Assembly (NCBI GenBank): GCA_023213395.1
Contig: CM041465.1
Span: 154,201,741 to 154,265,740 of the forward strand
DNA: 64,000 bases
DNA from: Cycas panzhihuaensis
Lineage: Eukaryota; Cycadophyta
Reading direction: 5' to 3'
Under the pieces are notes generated by a model. The model was given only the letters and a program-made list of their open reading frames with translations, was not told where the DNA came from and did not search any database. The position numbers and the translations under genes were made by a program. This document shows positions 10,215 through 21,500 of the stretch, in pieces; the stretch's first letter is position 1, and the number at the start of each line of letters is the position of its first letter.

Positions 10215-10582
10215 TTTATTTTCCTCTTTAAAATACACTTTCTATAAGGGTTGTTAATTTTTTGTCGTACTAAAAATGAGATTGGTCATACCTTGGCAAA
10301 ATATGGTCCTAGCTAAGACTGGCTTGGTCACACCTGAGGTAGGTCTGGTTACACCAACTATTGGTCTAATCATACCTAAGCTAAATCTAATCATATTAGG
10401 GACTAGACTAGTCGTACCAGAGACTAGACTAATTGTACCAAAATGTATTTTTCTTACATTTTAAGAGTCTAAATAGAATTTTTCTATCTAAAGAAGGTTG
10501 GACATATGAAAATAAATACTACCAAATATTTTTATACTCTTCTTGAAAAGTATTATTGATTTAATAGATCCAAATTAGATTA
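10215..10582 (-). repeat. Gypsy-1 3' LTR, right arm
   Basis: Continues the LTR interrupted at 1998 and matches 15641-15928. It carries an 8-unit 21-bp minisatellite (10276-10443). The inner end is followed by a purine run on the minus strand (10583-10597, AGAAAAAGGGAGTTC), the probable polypurine tract. Confidence 0.85.
10276..10443. repeat. 21-bp minisatellite, eight units, inside the Gypsy-1 LTR
   Basis: Eight consecutive 21-bp units of the form ACTAGACTAGTCGTACCNNN. Because 21 is divisible by three, the array reads as degenerate 7-residue repeats (for example TGLVTPE, VGLVTPT, TRLVVPE), which creates a spurious 62-codon open frame. The other LTR has four units (15706-15789). Confidence 0.9.
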
Positions 10583-12105
10583 GAACTCCCTTTTTCTTAG
10601 GAGTTCATGGCCTCATGAACCTTATAATTATAAATGAGGGAATTTGATTATTCCCTTCTCCCTGATATACTATTTTACTTTGTTGGGCACTTGTATTTTC
10701 TCTATAATCCTAAAGGACACAATATTGCCTCTTTTAGTCATGGTCTACTTCTTTTAAAGAATGAAATCATTTTTCATTAGTTATTCTTTCTCCACTTAAA
10801 ACTCCTCTGAATTTTCCAAAAGTGGAATTCCATCTTCATCTTTATCCAACATATATGTCTCAAACATCTTTAGATTCTCAACATTCATAACTAAATACAT
10901 CTTTATGAATTCTAACAATTCAAGCTAAAAAGCATTTTCCTTAATCTTCTTCAAGATTGTAAAAGGATTTTAATGTATAGGCTTCAAATTTTTACCTTCA
11001 CCTATAATCTTCTCTTGTTGAGATGCAACCAAACTCTATCTCTTTCCTTAAAGGAATGGCTACTTCTATGTGTATTATGCCTTTGTTTATATCTCTACTT
11101 AGATTTTTAAAGATACTCCTCAACCTATTGATGTATTTTTTTAATTTTTTCTAAGAATCTTTGTGCCTTCTCTTGTCCTTTTTTCTCTTCTCCATTCCCT
11201 ACAGTAAGTTGGGCTAAAAATTCTAAATCAAATGGACTTACATGTAGAAATCCTAAATATACCTCAAATGGTGATTTTTGAGTCTAACTATGGACTAGTT
11301 TGTTGAAGGCAAATTACAAGTATGGGAAAATTTCATCCCAAGTCTTAAGATGCTTAGTATTATATCCTTATAATGACTACACCAACATCCTATTGACAAC
11401 TTTAGTCTAGCCATCTATTTGAGGATGAAATCTCATGCTCATCTTCAACTTTCTATCCATCATCCCCCAAATGTTTTGCCAAAAATAGCTTAAATATCTA
11501 TTATCTTGATCAGAAATGATTGAGTTAGGAAGCCCAAAATGCTTCCAAATATACTAGAAAAATAATCTAGCTATGTCTTCACCTATATGTATCTTCTTAT
11601 AGGGAATCAACACCACTATTTTACTGAATTGATCAACAACTACAAATAAATAATCCATTCTATTTTTGGTCTATGGTAGTCCTCTAAGAAAATCCATGGA
11701 GATATTCTCCCATGGACATGATGGAATAGGAAGTAGAGTGTACAAACCCAACTTTCTATTAGCTAGCTTTGATGTGTTATACAATGTACATCCATGTATT
11801 GTTGTATTCATGTCTTGCTATATATTTTACCAATACATATATCATTGTAAATTTAACAATGTTTTCCCATTCCAAAGTATCCCATAACTCAAGATGTATG
11901 AGCTTCTCTTACCCACTTCATTCAGTTTGTGTGCTTTGGAATATAAAATTTATCATATTTGAAAAGTAGATCATCTTTCAACTAAAAATTGGCAACTATT
12001 TTTCCCTATTATAACTTCTCTAAAATAGGCTTGAATGCCTTATCTTCCAAGTATAACTTAGCATACTTATTATGGTAAAAAGGCTAGATTTACATAGCTA
12101 CTAAC
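10583..12105 (-). pseudogene. Gypsy-1 integrase
   Basis: Would insert element DNA into the genome. No long open frame remains, but joined minus-strand frames show integrase core and C-terminal segments between about 11040 and 12100, including a segment equivalent to the LPHAEFAYN/SPFEVYLGFLH region around 11230-11350. Stops are frequent, mostly TAG. The left part (10583-11040) is too degenerate to assign and no chromodomain is evident. Identification rests on weak family resemblance and on position between RNase H and the 3' LTR. Confidence 0.55.
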
Positions 12106-12289
12106 AAGCTAGAAATACTTTATTGTTGAGGAGGTCTACGTAGCAAGTCTACAATTTCATTTGATATTTCTTTTTTGTATTTGACCATGATATGGAATTA
12201 CTACAAATAGGACATCCACTTCATCTGCTTGGCCTTCTATAATTTAAACTATGTCTATAAGAATTACAAAGGCTTGTGATTGGTGTTAA

Positions 12290-12660
12290 TGACTACTTTT
12301 CCTAACAAGTAAGGTCTTTAATTCTTGACCACTTGGTGCAATGCATAAAGATCCTTATCATAAGTTAGGTAGTTTATTATAGCTCCATTAAAAGTCTTTG
12401 AATAGTATATCATTGGTCTTCTCTATTAATTCAATATTGCTCCATGGCCTATCCTAAAGCATCAATTTCCAACTTGAATGATTTTTGCAATGAGGGTAAG
12501 GCTAACATCAGTGCTTCACAAATTTTCTACATTAAAAGCTTAAAAGCTTTCTCTTGTTCATTCCCCTAATGGAACTTTTTATGCCCTCCAATCAATACAT
12601 AAAGAGGTGCTATAATTTGTGAGAATTTAAAAATAACTTTTCTTAAATATTGACTAGTAC
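12290..12660 (-). pseudogene. Gypsy-1 RNase H
   Basis: Minus-strand reading gives an AFKLLM..ALMLALPSLQKSFKLEID stretch, the usual reverse transcriptase to RNase H junction (family: AF..LK..L..APVLALPDF.K.F.VE.DAS). Several TAG and TAA stops follow. It directly follows a TIEVRSF..YLRKVI segment, also typical of this junction. Not functional. Confidence 0.65.
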
Positions 12661-12905
12661 TAATGAAACTTCTTACCTCTATAGTTTTCTTAGGTGTGGG
12701 GATGTTAATTTCTTATGGTGATCTTGTTTAAATCCCAATAGCCAATGCACATTCTCCATACTCTGTCTTTATTTGGCACAAAATAGTAAGTGAACTATAA
12801 TGGGAATAAGCCAGCTTGATCACTTCTTACTCTAGGAGTTCTTGAATCTGCTTCTTAATCTCTTCATTCTCCATAATAGAGTTTCAATAGGGACTAAGAT
12901 TGGGT
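12661..12905 (-). pseudogene. Gypsy-1 reverse transcriptase remnant, core deleted
   Basis: The N-terminal finger region reads EIKKQIQELLE near 12830-12870 and then DRVWRMCIGYWDLNKIT near 12720-12775 (family: DG.WRMCVDYRALNKIT). Within about 30 bases it jumps to TPKKTIEVRSF, which normally lies beyond the palm. Some 130-150 codons, including the YxDD catalytic motif, are therefore missing. The junction is near 12690-12715. This is an internal deletion, so Gypsy-1 could have moved only with enzymes supplied by another element, if it moved after the deletion. Confidence 0.65.
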
Positions 12906-13229
12906 AAAGGTGAATTAATAACTAGCTAGATTTCATGCTGGATTTTCCTCTTAGGGGGAAGAGCTTTTGGCTCCTAGAATACATCATTATACTGATTCCT
13001 TAGGCCTTTAATCTGCTATAACTATTTATTATCTAGCACCTACTTTGAGGACTTTTCTTACTGCTTTTGTTGCACCTTTTACTTCACCATCAGTAACATA
13101 AATTTTGCACAAGTATTAATCAATCTTTTTGCTCGTTAGGAGGATATGAGGGAGATCTTGTTTCGTGGCTTTGATTCATTAATCAAATATGATTTCTCAT
13201 CCTTAATGAGTTGAATCTTTCTTAGCCTC

Positions 13230-13535
13230 CTATGATGGACTCCATCTCTATCATAGAGATATGGACTACTAAATATAACTTGACAAACATCTAAAGGAAT
13301 CACTTCACATTCAACTTCATCAATGAACTTTTTAGAAATTACAAATTTAAACTTACATTGGTGAGCAACCTACAATTCTGAATCCTTTTGTAACTATCTA
13401 AGATGATATGGTTTTGGATGTGTATGCATTTTTAATCCAATCTTTTTCACTAATACCTATGGGATTAAGTTCTTTCGGCTACCTCTATCAAAGATGACAT
13501 CAACTATACTTTGTTTCACTTAGATTCTCACAATG
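13230..13535 (-). pseudogene. Gypsy-1 aspartic protease
   Basis: Minus-strand reading gives VDVIFDRGSRKNLIP near 13475-13520, then HPKPYHLR and a CEVIPLDVCQVIF segment near 13265-13310, matching the gypsy protease pattern DSGSxxNLIS..C.V.PLDVC.VLLG. The active site reads DRG instead of D(S/T)G, so it is inactive even apart from the TAG that follows NLIP, where Gln is usual. Confidence 0.7.
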
Positions 13536-13979
13536 AATAGCTTCTCTTTAATCTTTGGATCAACTTATTGATGGTTGTTTTTAGGCTCAGCATTGGCCAT
13601 GAGCATAAACTTCTCATTAGCTCCTTTAGTGCCACAAATATCTTCATCTCCTATAGAATTTATTAAAGCTTTACCTTCAACTTTAGCTTTACCTTTTCCC
13701 TTGCTCTTGGGCTACTTCTCTAGATATAGAAACTAATAATCTTCTATGTTGTAACTTGTTCACTTATAATGTGTGTAGGAGATTTTGATTTAAGTCGTGT
13801 TGGCTTGTTTCTTTTTGCCAAAACCTTAAATTGGTTACTATCTAACTTTTCTTAGAAACTTCTTTCCTTGGTCAAGTTTATTACTACTTCTTGAGGTGGA
13901 AACCTTTACCTCTTTGTAAAAACCTTTTTGTTCCTCTTCTCTATGGTGATCACTTTCTTGTTAGCTTTATCAAGTGATT

Positions 13980-14700
13980 TAACTTTAAATAAATGAAGTT
14001 TTTGTTAAATATGTTGATGTAATCCTCCAATATACTTCAACATTATGTCTTTGCCTAGTAAAGAGATGCCCGCCACAATAGCTTGCTTCTAAAATTCTAT
14101 TATGTAGTCTTGGATATTTTGGCCTCTTTCTTGTTGATAATACTATCATCTTATCCTCTGTTGCTCTTCATACCTAATAGGATAGAATTGCTTCTTGATA
14201 AGGGCTTTAAATTACTACCATGTGACTTTAGCTATATTATGGGATTTAAGGTATGCATTCCACTAAATTAATGCATGTTTGGATAATTTTAACCTAGTAA
14301 AGGTGATTCTCTATTAGTTTTTATACCCATAAATTAAGAAGTATGTTTCTAGTTGGTCCAACCAATCATCTTAGATTTTAACATCTAAGGTTCCATCACA
14401 ACTAGGAAATTCAAGTTTCACTTCTAACTTGAATGGATGTGCTGTCATAGGACTGTCATCTCCTTCTTTCTCAACTTATTGGTCAATTGTAGGTCCTTCA
14501 TGTGTGCCTTCACTTATCTCTTCTTTTACATGTTCATTTTCTTCCTCCTTCCTACCTTTGGCTATTAAAGAGGATATACCTTATTGACAAATAAGCTATG
14601 CCACAAGTTGAATTAACCTATCAAGGTTTTACTCCATTTTTATGAACCTTTTCTTCATCTCTTGCTCTAATTCAATTATTTTCTTCATTGTCTATACCCT
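13980..14700 (-). pseudogene. Gypsy-1 gag
   Basis: Retrotrans_gag-type capsid. Visible in order from the right: DDWLDQLETYFLIYGY (about 14335-14375), ARLKLS-like then HALI with a TAG where the family has Trp, followed by WNAYLKS (about 14240-14285), IKKQFYPIRYEEQQR (about 14150-14200), ERGQNIQDYIIEF (about 14090-14140) and a C-terminal YIGGLHQHI. The domain order matches the family from end to end, so only point changes have damaged it. The primer site is about 150 bp upstream. Confidence 0.75.
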
Positions 14701-14844
14701 TTCTCAAGTAGTTTAGTCAAAGGTTCACTAGTTAATTGGTATTAAAACCTAGTTTTCATAAAATCTCTTGCATAGTAAAACAATGAGGGTTTTTCTCTCT
14801 TTTTTCTTCAAGAATTCCTAAACTCCTAAGGGTTTTAAAAAATG

Positions 14845-14857
14845 AACTTTGATACCA
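14845..14857 (-). promoter_or_regulatory. Gypsy-1 primer binding site
   Basis: Minus strand TGGTATCAAAGTT, seven bases from the LTR edge, similar to the initiator tRNA-Met type. Confidence 0.75.
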
Positions 14858-14864
14858 AAAATAT

Positions 14865-15928
14865 TGATCCAAATTTGAATGGTAAAATGAAAACATAATC
14901 CAATCAAAATAAATCCAAATTCAATATACAATAGAATATATTACATTTAGAAATATTTTTGTTTTTCTTAGAAGATTCAGTTTTATAATGCCCTGTTGAG
15001 TACTTTCTTTATTACTATAGTAATCTAGAATGGAGGAATGTGTGCCTGGCATAATCTAGGCTACTATGTCTCATTCAGAATGTTTTTCAGTATTCACAAA
15101 GTGAGATTTTATCCTTTATTTAGCTGTAAATCCTATTTTGGAATATCATCTGACTTGGGCATCTTTATAAGACTGCTACCACTATCTTCTACTTTCTCTA
15201 GCTATGTTTGAGACTTCTTAGACTCCTCATGTGCCTCATAAATAAATTTGGGCATTTCAATCTGTGCTCCTATCCTTTCTGTTTCACTTTGCACCTCCAT
15301 TCTTATCCATTCCCTGGATAGATTTAATTTTAGAGTAATTTTCAAGTTTAGTATGCTATTCTGAGTTATTCCAAAGGTTTTATCACTCCTTTATCTATGA
15401 CTAAGATTGTTGGGTACTTCTCATTACCTTTCATATAGATCTGGGTGATTCTTTTATTTTTTCCAAAGTTCATTCAACTTTAAAAATCATTTTTTCATTT
15501 TTCCTTTTCATATTCTAGCTATCTATTTAATCCATTAAAAACTAATTAAAATCAGTTAAAACTTATGATTTCTTTCTTCCATTAGGAAGAGGACACTTAT
15601 ACAAATGTCCCCCTAAAATTTCATGATAAACAGAGTCCATTTTCCCTATCAAAATGTGTTTTCCATTGCATGGTCGCAATTGAGGCAGCTCTAGTTGCAT
15701 TGACTACTAGTTTGGTCATACCTGAGGTAGGTCTGGTCACACAAGGGACTAGACTAATCGTACCAAAAACTAGACTGGTTGTACTAAAATGTATTTTTTC
15801 ATATTTTAGGAGTCAAAATACCAATTTTCTATCTAAATAAGGTTGGACATATAAAAATAAAAACCACTAAATATTTTTATACTCTTTTTAAAGAGTAATA
15901 TTTATTTAATAGATCTAAAATTAGATCA
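14865..15928 (-). repeat. Gypsy-1 5' LTR
   Basis: About 1064 bp, starting TGATCC and ending AGATCA on the plus strand, matching the split left LTR (1228-1998 plus 10215-10582) throughout. It has four minisatellite units (15706-15789) against eight in its partner, which explains most of the length difference. Confidence 0.88.
15706..15789. repeat. 21-bp minisatellite, four units, in the Gypsy-1 5' LTR
   Basis: Units such as ACTAGACTAATCGTACCAAAA at exact 21-bp spacing, the short allele of the array at 10276-10443. Confidence 0.88.
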
Positions 15929-17849
15929 GGTTCGATCTTAACTGAGGCTACGATGGACCCAAGTAGCTAAATTCAAATCTCTTGAATGACTCATCTGAAT
16001 AAATCTAACCTATTACATTGATAGGTGGGGACAAAGCTGTCATATGACTTGCCCCTGATTACAAGAGGATGATAACAATATACCCCCTCATTTTTTTTAC
16101 TTTTTTTTCTTTATTTATTTTTTAAACTTTTGATTGATTTTTTTAAATTATTTTATAAAAAATAAACTTTCATCTTTCACTTTTTTTTTTTTTTTAATAT
16201 TTACAATAAAGGATTCATATCCATATAATTATGAAGTTATTTTATTCAATACCGTGAGGATTTATCCTTTTCAATAGAACCAAGATGAAAAAAAACTAAT
16301 CTTCTTAAGGATTAAACCATAGGAGAAAGAGGAAATCAAAATCATGGTGTCTCCAAGCATAAAATAAAGGTGACAAAATGAGTATTCACCTCAAAATGTA
16401 GATAGAGAGAACCAAGGATAATAAAAAGAAAAGAAAACAAATGGGTGATGAATGACCGAGAAGGAATCCTTAGGATGAAAGGCTAATAAGTACAAGTATG
16501 GTCTAAGAAACTAATAAAGTAACTAAAGTTAACAAAGAAGTCTCTCTTTTCAAAGATGAGGATAAATGACAAAGATAGGGGCTTGAATTCTCTCTTGAGT
16601 ATAAAGCTCAAAAGAGAAAAAAAACCAATACCCTCAAAAAATAGAACTCATGATCAATGCATATGCTAAAGGGAGTAATAAACTCATATGATCATGAGTA
16701 AAGTTTGTTTATAAAAGTAGAAATAGCTTAAAAGAGAACGAGAAATGATTAAGAAAGGGAATTGCCCATAGTTTTATCTCATTAGGTAACTAAAGAATTT
16801 AGAGTTATAATTTATCCTCATTGAAAAGATATTACTGAGTAGTCCCCAAACCTAAGTTAATATTAATAGTTGGCTCCATGAGCAAATTATTTCCCTCTTC
16901 AAAATAAGGAGGAGTAGGCTCTATAAGAGAAATTATCTCTTAAGGTTGGGAATGACTAACTAGTGGTGAATCAAGTTGTATTACTTTTGAAAAACCCAAC
17001 CTATGATGACCAGAGGGAAGATTAAAGGATGATCCCACTAAATATTCAAGAATTACCTTGTCATTTTCAAAGTATTCTAAGCAAAAAAGATCAATAAGGA
17101 GTAAATTCTCTAGTAAATTAGTAGATGAAGAAGAGGGATTAAAATGTAAAGGATAATTAACCAAAGAGTTTGGATAGGTCGGAAGAAACTCAATGATCAA
17201 AAAAACTTGAGAGAAAAGAATAGGCTTATCAATAAATTTCCAAGTTGATATAAAAGTTTATTCATATTCCTGATGATAAGAATGATTATCTTGATTAGAC
17301 AAAGACATCAAGATGAGGGATGATGGAGGAGCATTACTCAGGGAATGAGAAAAGGAGGAAATAGCAGAAACCAAATTCACTTCTCATACTCAACTAGAAG
17401 TATTTTGATTTCTTTTAAAAGTATCATGTGAATTGATAACCTTGATATTTGACTCTAAGTCTAGGTGCCTATGCAGCAACATCTTTTTCTCATGTTTATT
17501 TAACCATGTAATAAAAAGAGAAGACTGAGAGGAAAGAGGTGTAGTATTAATAGAAATATCATATGAAAAAGGAATTGTATGGTTAATTAAATGGTCAGTC
17601 ATAATGGAAGAAAATAAAGTATTTACCATCGAAGGCAAATACAAAACCTATGAGAAATAGCTCTGAGTAGAGAGTAATAATTATATCATTAATTCCACTC
17701 ATAGGTACTTCCTCATAAGATGTAATAGAATGTGAAGTTGTTTCTCCATTAAAAGCAAAAGAGGAAATCGAGGATTGATAGGTTAGACCCAAAGAGCGAG
17801 GAGTGAATGAGGAACATGTTGAAATAGGGATAATCTCCACTAAATCAAC
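15929..17849 (-). other. Unassigned part of Gypsy-2 (between protease and Gypsy-1)
   Basis: On the minus strand this should follow the Gypsy-2 protease and hold a linker and reverse transcriptase, but I cannot read a reverse transcriptase motif. Open stretches at 16940-17200, 17390-17644 and 17595-17840 are Ser/Leu/Asn-rich and resemble no domain I know. A T-rich zone lies at 16088-16200. A purine run (TGAGGGGGTATA on the minus strand, about 16079-16091) could be a polypurine tract, but no LTR was found beside it. Confidence 0.35.
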
Positions 17850-18863
17850 ATCCTTTACTTCTCCCTAAGGAGGAGGAATTTCAATGGTAAAGTATTGACC
17901 TAAACTTAATAATTGAAAGAACTACTCTCAAGAGTTAGATGACTCACTAGGCTTAGGAAATCTCCTAACAAGTGGGATTAACGATTTAGTAGGTTTTAAT
18001 TTTCATCTTCCAATTTTTAATTGTCCTTCATGGATGAACCTAAGTTTACCAAAGAGGGAAAAACAATCAGCAACCATTTAGGTGATCCATAGTTTACCTA
18101 AAAGGATGTTGTATTCTAAATTAAGAACAATGATGGTCAATTTAATAAGAACCATGTTTTCTTCTAGGGCCAAAGAAAGAGTCACTTGACTAAGGGGAAC
18201 TTTCTGATTTTTATTATATCCCTGATAAATCTATTCACATGGATCAGAGACCAAAATTTTTATATCCTCAACAAGATGAAGAGGGATTACATTAATAGAT
18301 AATCTCTCATCAATGATAACACATTTAATATTAATGTCGACCTTAATTATCTCAATATAAAATGGAGGTATATCATTTGGAGCATGAGTGGTACGATTAG
18401 GCAAGGTGGCTAGGTTAGAAAAAAGTGTGGAAGTAGATGAAGAGACTACATCAGGAACTCTTAATATGTCAAACAAAAGTTGATGTTGCTTGGGGAAATA
18501 CTTTAGCAAATCTATGATTGAAATACCAATAAGAATGGCCTTTAACTCATTGACTAAATAGAATAATCCATCCTTTATAGTGGAAGAAATGGATTTAAAC
18601 CTGATAGAACATAGGGGTGCAAGAGGTAAAGAGTAAGTATTCTTTACCATCAAATCATAAAATGATTTAAATAGACCTATAGTCTTCATAGTCTCTATTA
18701 TATTAATTATTTTCTTGGTCTCACCAACTTTAGGAGGTAGGTGATCTTGATTATTAGTGTATTTTGTTAATGGATTAGGGGGAATAGTAGTCCACTTAAG
18801 ATGAATCAAAACCAGAAGACTTATCTTCATCTTCTTGAACTTGTTTTTCCTTGCCCTTTTCAT
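17850..18863 (-). pseudogene. Gypsy-2 retropepsin-like protease
   Basis: A 210-codon open stretch (18863-18231) plus further readable sequence. Near its end it shows INIKCVIIDERLSINVIP, aligned with the family's V.IDGGASVNIMP; the catalytic Asp is there but the next residues are ER instead of GG. About 100 codons on, LEYNILLGKLWI (about 18095-18130) matches the second hallmark of Tat/Athila-like gypsy proteases (SYNLLLGRPWIH). Several stops are present. The gag remnant lies upstream at 19.2-20 kb in the same orientation, so these are parts of one element. Confidence 0.65.
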
Positions 18864-19233
18864 CTTTACTTCCTTTATCCTTATGCTAGGGTAAGGGATC
18901 TTTATGAATCATTTGGTCTTGGGATATCTTGGAAGGATAGTTTTCTTAAACATTTGTATTTTGAGTTATAGTTTGAACCATATGACATTCACTTTTATGA
19001 TGGGTATCTATTTGGTGATAAGTACATCACTTAGTCTTCTTAAAAGAAGAAGGGGATGGAGGAGGAGTTTGTTTCATCCTTCCTTCAGTAAGGTGAATTA
19101 CTTTTATCTCATGAGAGGGTTGATTTTGAGTAGGACCATCAAGATACAACTTGGTATTAATCACATACTCTAATGATCTAATGGAAGAAGTTAGGTGATC
19201 ATAGATAGGTTTAGGATGAGAGGTCTTAGTTGC
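18864..19233 (-). other. Gypsy-2 gag-protease linker
   Basis: Degenerate sequence between gag and protease remnants. I see no clear zinc knuckle. The plus-strand open frame at 18904-19173 is a shadow. Confidence 0.4.
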
Positions 19234-20040
19234 TTAAATGGTTTCTTTATAGGGAACAAATTTTCTAACCTTCTTAATACCTACATGAATTTTAAAGGCT
19301 TCTAAAGCTAAAAACTGATTAGCAACTTCTTTATAAGTTTGAGGGTTAATATTGAGCATTTCAAGATATACATGTAGCCTCAAAGCATTAGTAAATAGAT
19401 TGAAAAGGAGGCTAGGATCCATACGTGAATGATAAGCATGTACTTGGTCTTGGAACCTTCTTACAAAATCCCTAGAAGTTTTATCATTATTTTTCTTGAT
19501 AGCCAAAAGAGATTTGATGTCAGATTTAAAAGGTCTTTCTACTTCAAAATAGTTAATAAAAGAATCAACTAGTTATTGAAATGATAGAATATAGGCTAAG
19601 GAAAGTCAATAAAATCACTTCAAGGCATCGCCTTGAAGTGATTTAAGGAGCAAGCACATCATGATGTAATCATACATAATGAAATCTACACAAACAAATG
19701 TGAATCCTTATATATGAGAAGTTAGGTCTTGGGAGGAGTCACTTGAGTATTTAGGTAACTCAAGAAGGAATGGAGGCATGGGAGATAACAGGACCTCACG
19801 TGTAAAAGGAGACTTCATGTAGTCTAGAAAAGGTTTCCTTGGCCTTAATGTAGTGGAACATTGAGGCAAGGATGATGGATGTGGAGTTGTAGAAATGGAG
19901 GGTTGTTGTTGAGGAAAATAATAGGATGGAAGAGTAGATAAAGGATTAAACCAAGCTATGAGATTAACCAAAAAATTAGTTTGCAACATAGGATGTTGTG
20001 GAAGAATAGGATTGAATGAAGGAAAAGGGGTTTACTATGA
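19234..20040 (-). pseudogene. Gypsy-2 gag (Retrotrans_gag)
   Basis: Two open stretches carry the capsid. The upstream one (19989-19708) ends MPPFLLELPKYSSDSSQDLTSHI, aligned with the gag start PPF.LP.Y.G.SDP..HI. The downstream one (19506-19234) reads TSRDFVRRFQDQVHAYHS, then LFTNALRLHVYLEML and EVANQFLALE, as in gypsy capsids. Sequence between them (QGDALK.FY.L) continues the domain with stops and a probable frameshift. A primer-site candidate and LTR lie upstream at 21.04-21.07 kb. The style suggests the Tat/Athila side of plant gypsy elements. Confidence 0.7.
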
Positions 20041-21042
20041 AACTAGTTTAGGAACTTAAGATGACAATGTAGGATTAGAAAATCCCATAATATGAGATTG
20101 ACTGGCTAAAGCATAAGGATAAACATGATGAGTATAAAGGATATGTTAAGAACAAGGGACTACATTAAGTACACTAAGAGAAGAAGTATAGAGTCTAATA
20201 CCTTGTGGCACACCTCTATATGATAAGTAAGCTAGTAAATGAGTTGAATATATAATAAGGTGAGAAGAGGCTAACCTAGTAGGATAGAAATAAATATGTT
20301 ATGACATTGATGAAGGTAAACCTACTTAACAAGTGGTAGGAGCATCAGAAGGACTAAGGTTACCTTGGATAGGTATGGTAGAGGTATCTTCATATGTGGA
20401 AGGTACCATACGAGGAGAGTGGATCTAAACTTACAACCTAGAAGGAGAGGGAAGAGGATGAGAATGAATCAACTTGTGATCTTTAACCTCCCATAAAGGA
20501 AGAGAATGAGGCTTTGATGAAAGAGGATGGGAAGGTAATGGTGATCAAGTGGCATCAAGAGCAACTGAAGGCTCAACTTATATCAACTCATACTCCTTAC
20601 ACAATGGATCAAATTATCAATGATGTAGAGAGGATATCATAATATGAGTCTCTGGATAAAAAGGATCTTGATATCCAAGCATGTGAAGAGGAGTAAAGAC
20701 CCTAGTAAGAACCAACTCAAAATAGGATGGATGTGCTTATGAGGGAAGCATTTCTTCTTGTGTAAAAGAAAGATTTATAAGAGAAGCATCACCATGGAAT
20801 TAATAGGGCTCCAGGTACCCTTGCTCCATGGGTATTTCATATAATTGGGTTGAATCTTTAGGGGGATAAACATAAGTATCATGTAAGTGATGTTACGAAG
20901 AATTTGTGTAAGAAGATGAAACTTCACAAGCAAAATGTGAGGGTTATGATTGAAAATTATGTAGGAGACCTTGAAGTCTTAACGATCATCTTAGAATAGG
21001 TGTTGTAGTTTCCAGTACTTTAAGTAAGAAAATAAATGGAGA
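20041..21042 (-). other. Gypsy-2 leader and gag N-terminal remnant
   Basis: About 1 kb between the primer site and the readable capsid. It is rich in short G/A-rich pieces and has no long open frame; the right half could be a decayed Gln/Tyr-rich gag N-terminus, but I cannot show it. Confidence 0.4.
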
Positions 21043-21060
21043 TCCCCAGTGTGGTTGCCA
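21043..21060 (-). promoter_or_regulatory. Gypsy-2 primer binding site candidate
   Basis: Minus strand TGGCAACCACACTGGGGA. The TGGC...TGGGGA form is that of plant gypsy elements primed by elongator tRNAs (for example Arg or Asp types), unlike the tRNA-Met sites elsewhere in the window. An LTR-like region with a TATA box lies just to its right, as expected. Confidence 0.6.
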
Positions 21061-21066
21061 AAAAGA

Positions 21067-21500
21067 TGGCATATTTTGGTTGGGATTAGACTAAGTATCT
21101 CTTAGCTAGCATTATGTTTCTTCTATCTCAAGTCTAATTCAAGCGATAAGAAGCCTATGGAAATCAAAAGTCCACCTTTTCCAACTCCTAGGAAGGAGTC
21201 TCCATGTATTTATACCATGTAATTTAAATATGAATGAAGCAATGAAAGGGTGGGATGTAAAGAGGGTGGTAGAATCCACTAGCCCATACAATCAGATGGA
21301 GGAGTTCTGAATTTAGGATTATACTAATAATGTATCTTATGTCCTTCTTAGTGACTCATTTCCTTATATTCTTTCAACCTTTTGGGTTTTACTAAAGTGA
21401 AAGAAAAAGGGTTGGGTGATGAAAAGGTTTTCTCCTTTTTTGTTTTTCTTTATATTTTTAGATGAAACATAATCATAAGAGTGAACAATGGGATAACAAG
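21067..21500 (-). repeat. Gypsy-2 5' LTR, inner part
   Basis: Starts TGGCATATTTTGG six bases from the primer site. A minus-strand TATAAATA at about 21210-21218 lies roughly 150 bp from the primer site, a sensible promoter position. The outer boundary is not visible and the 3' partner was not found in the window, so the end coordinate is arbitrary. Confidence 0.45.

Larger units (their letters stand above)
1228..15928 (-). mobile_element. Gypsy-1: Ty3/gypsy LTR retrotransposon, interrupted by Copia-1
   Basis: The sequence at 1228-1998 plus 10215-10582 aligns end to end with 14865-15928, giving two LTRs of about 1.14 and 1.06 kb. A primer site (14845-14857, minus strand TGGTATCAAAGTT) lies next to the right LTR and a purine run (10583-10597) next to the left one, so the element reads on the minus strand. 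Flanks are GATTC (1223-1227) and GGTTC (15929-15933), a one-mismatch 5-bp target duplication. Own length is about 6.5 kb once Copia-1 (8.2 kb) is removed. Domain order right to left is gag, protease, a reverse transcriptase with its core missing, RNase H, integrase. All are broken by stops. It cannot be autonomous. Confidence 0.85.

Noticed and set aside
10276-10443. Regular direct repeats suggesting a CRISPR array.
   Set aside because: Units are contiguous with no spacers, in plant LTR DNA.
10276-10464. Open frame with seven-residue repeats (GLVTPEV type) as a repeat protein.
   Set aside because: It is a translation of the 21-bp minisatellite in an LTR; the other LTR has half the units.
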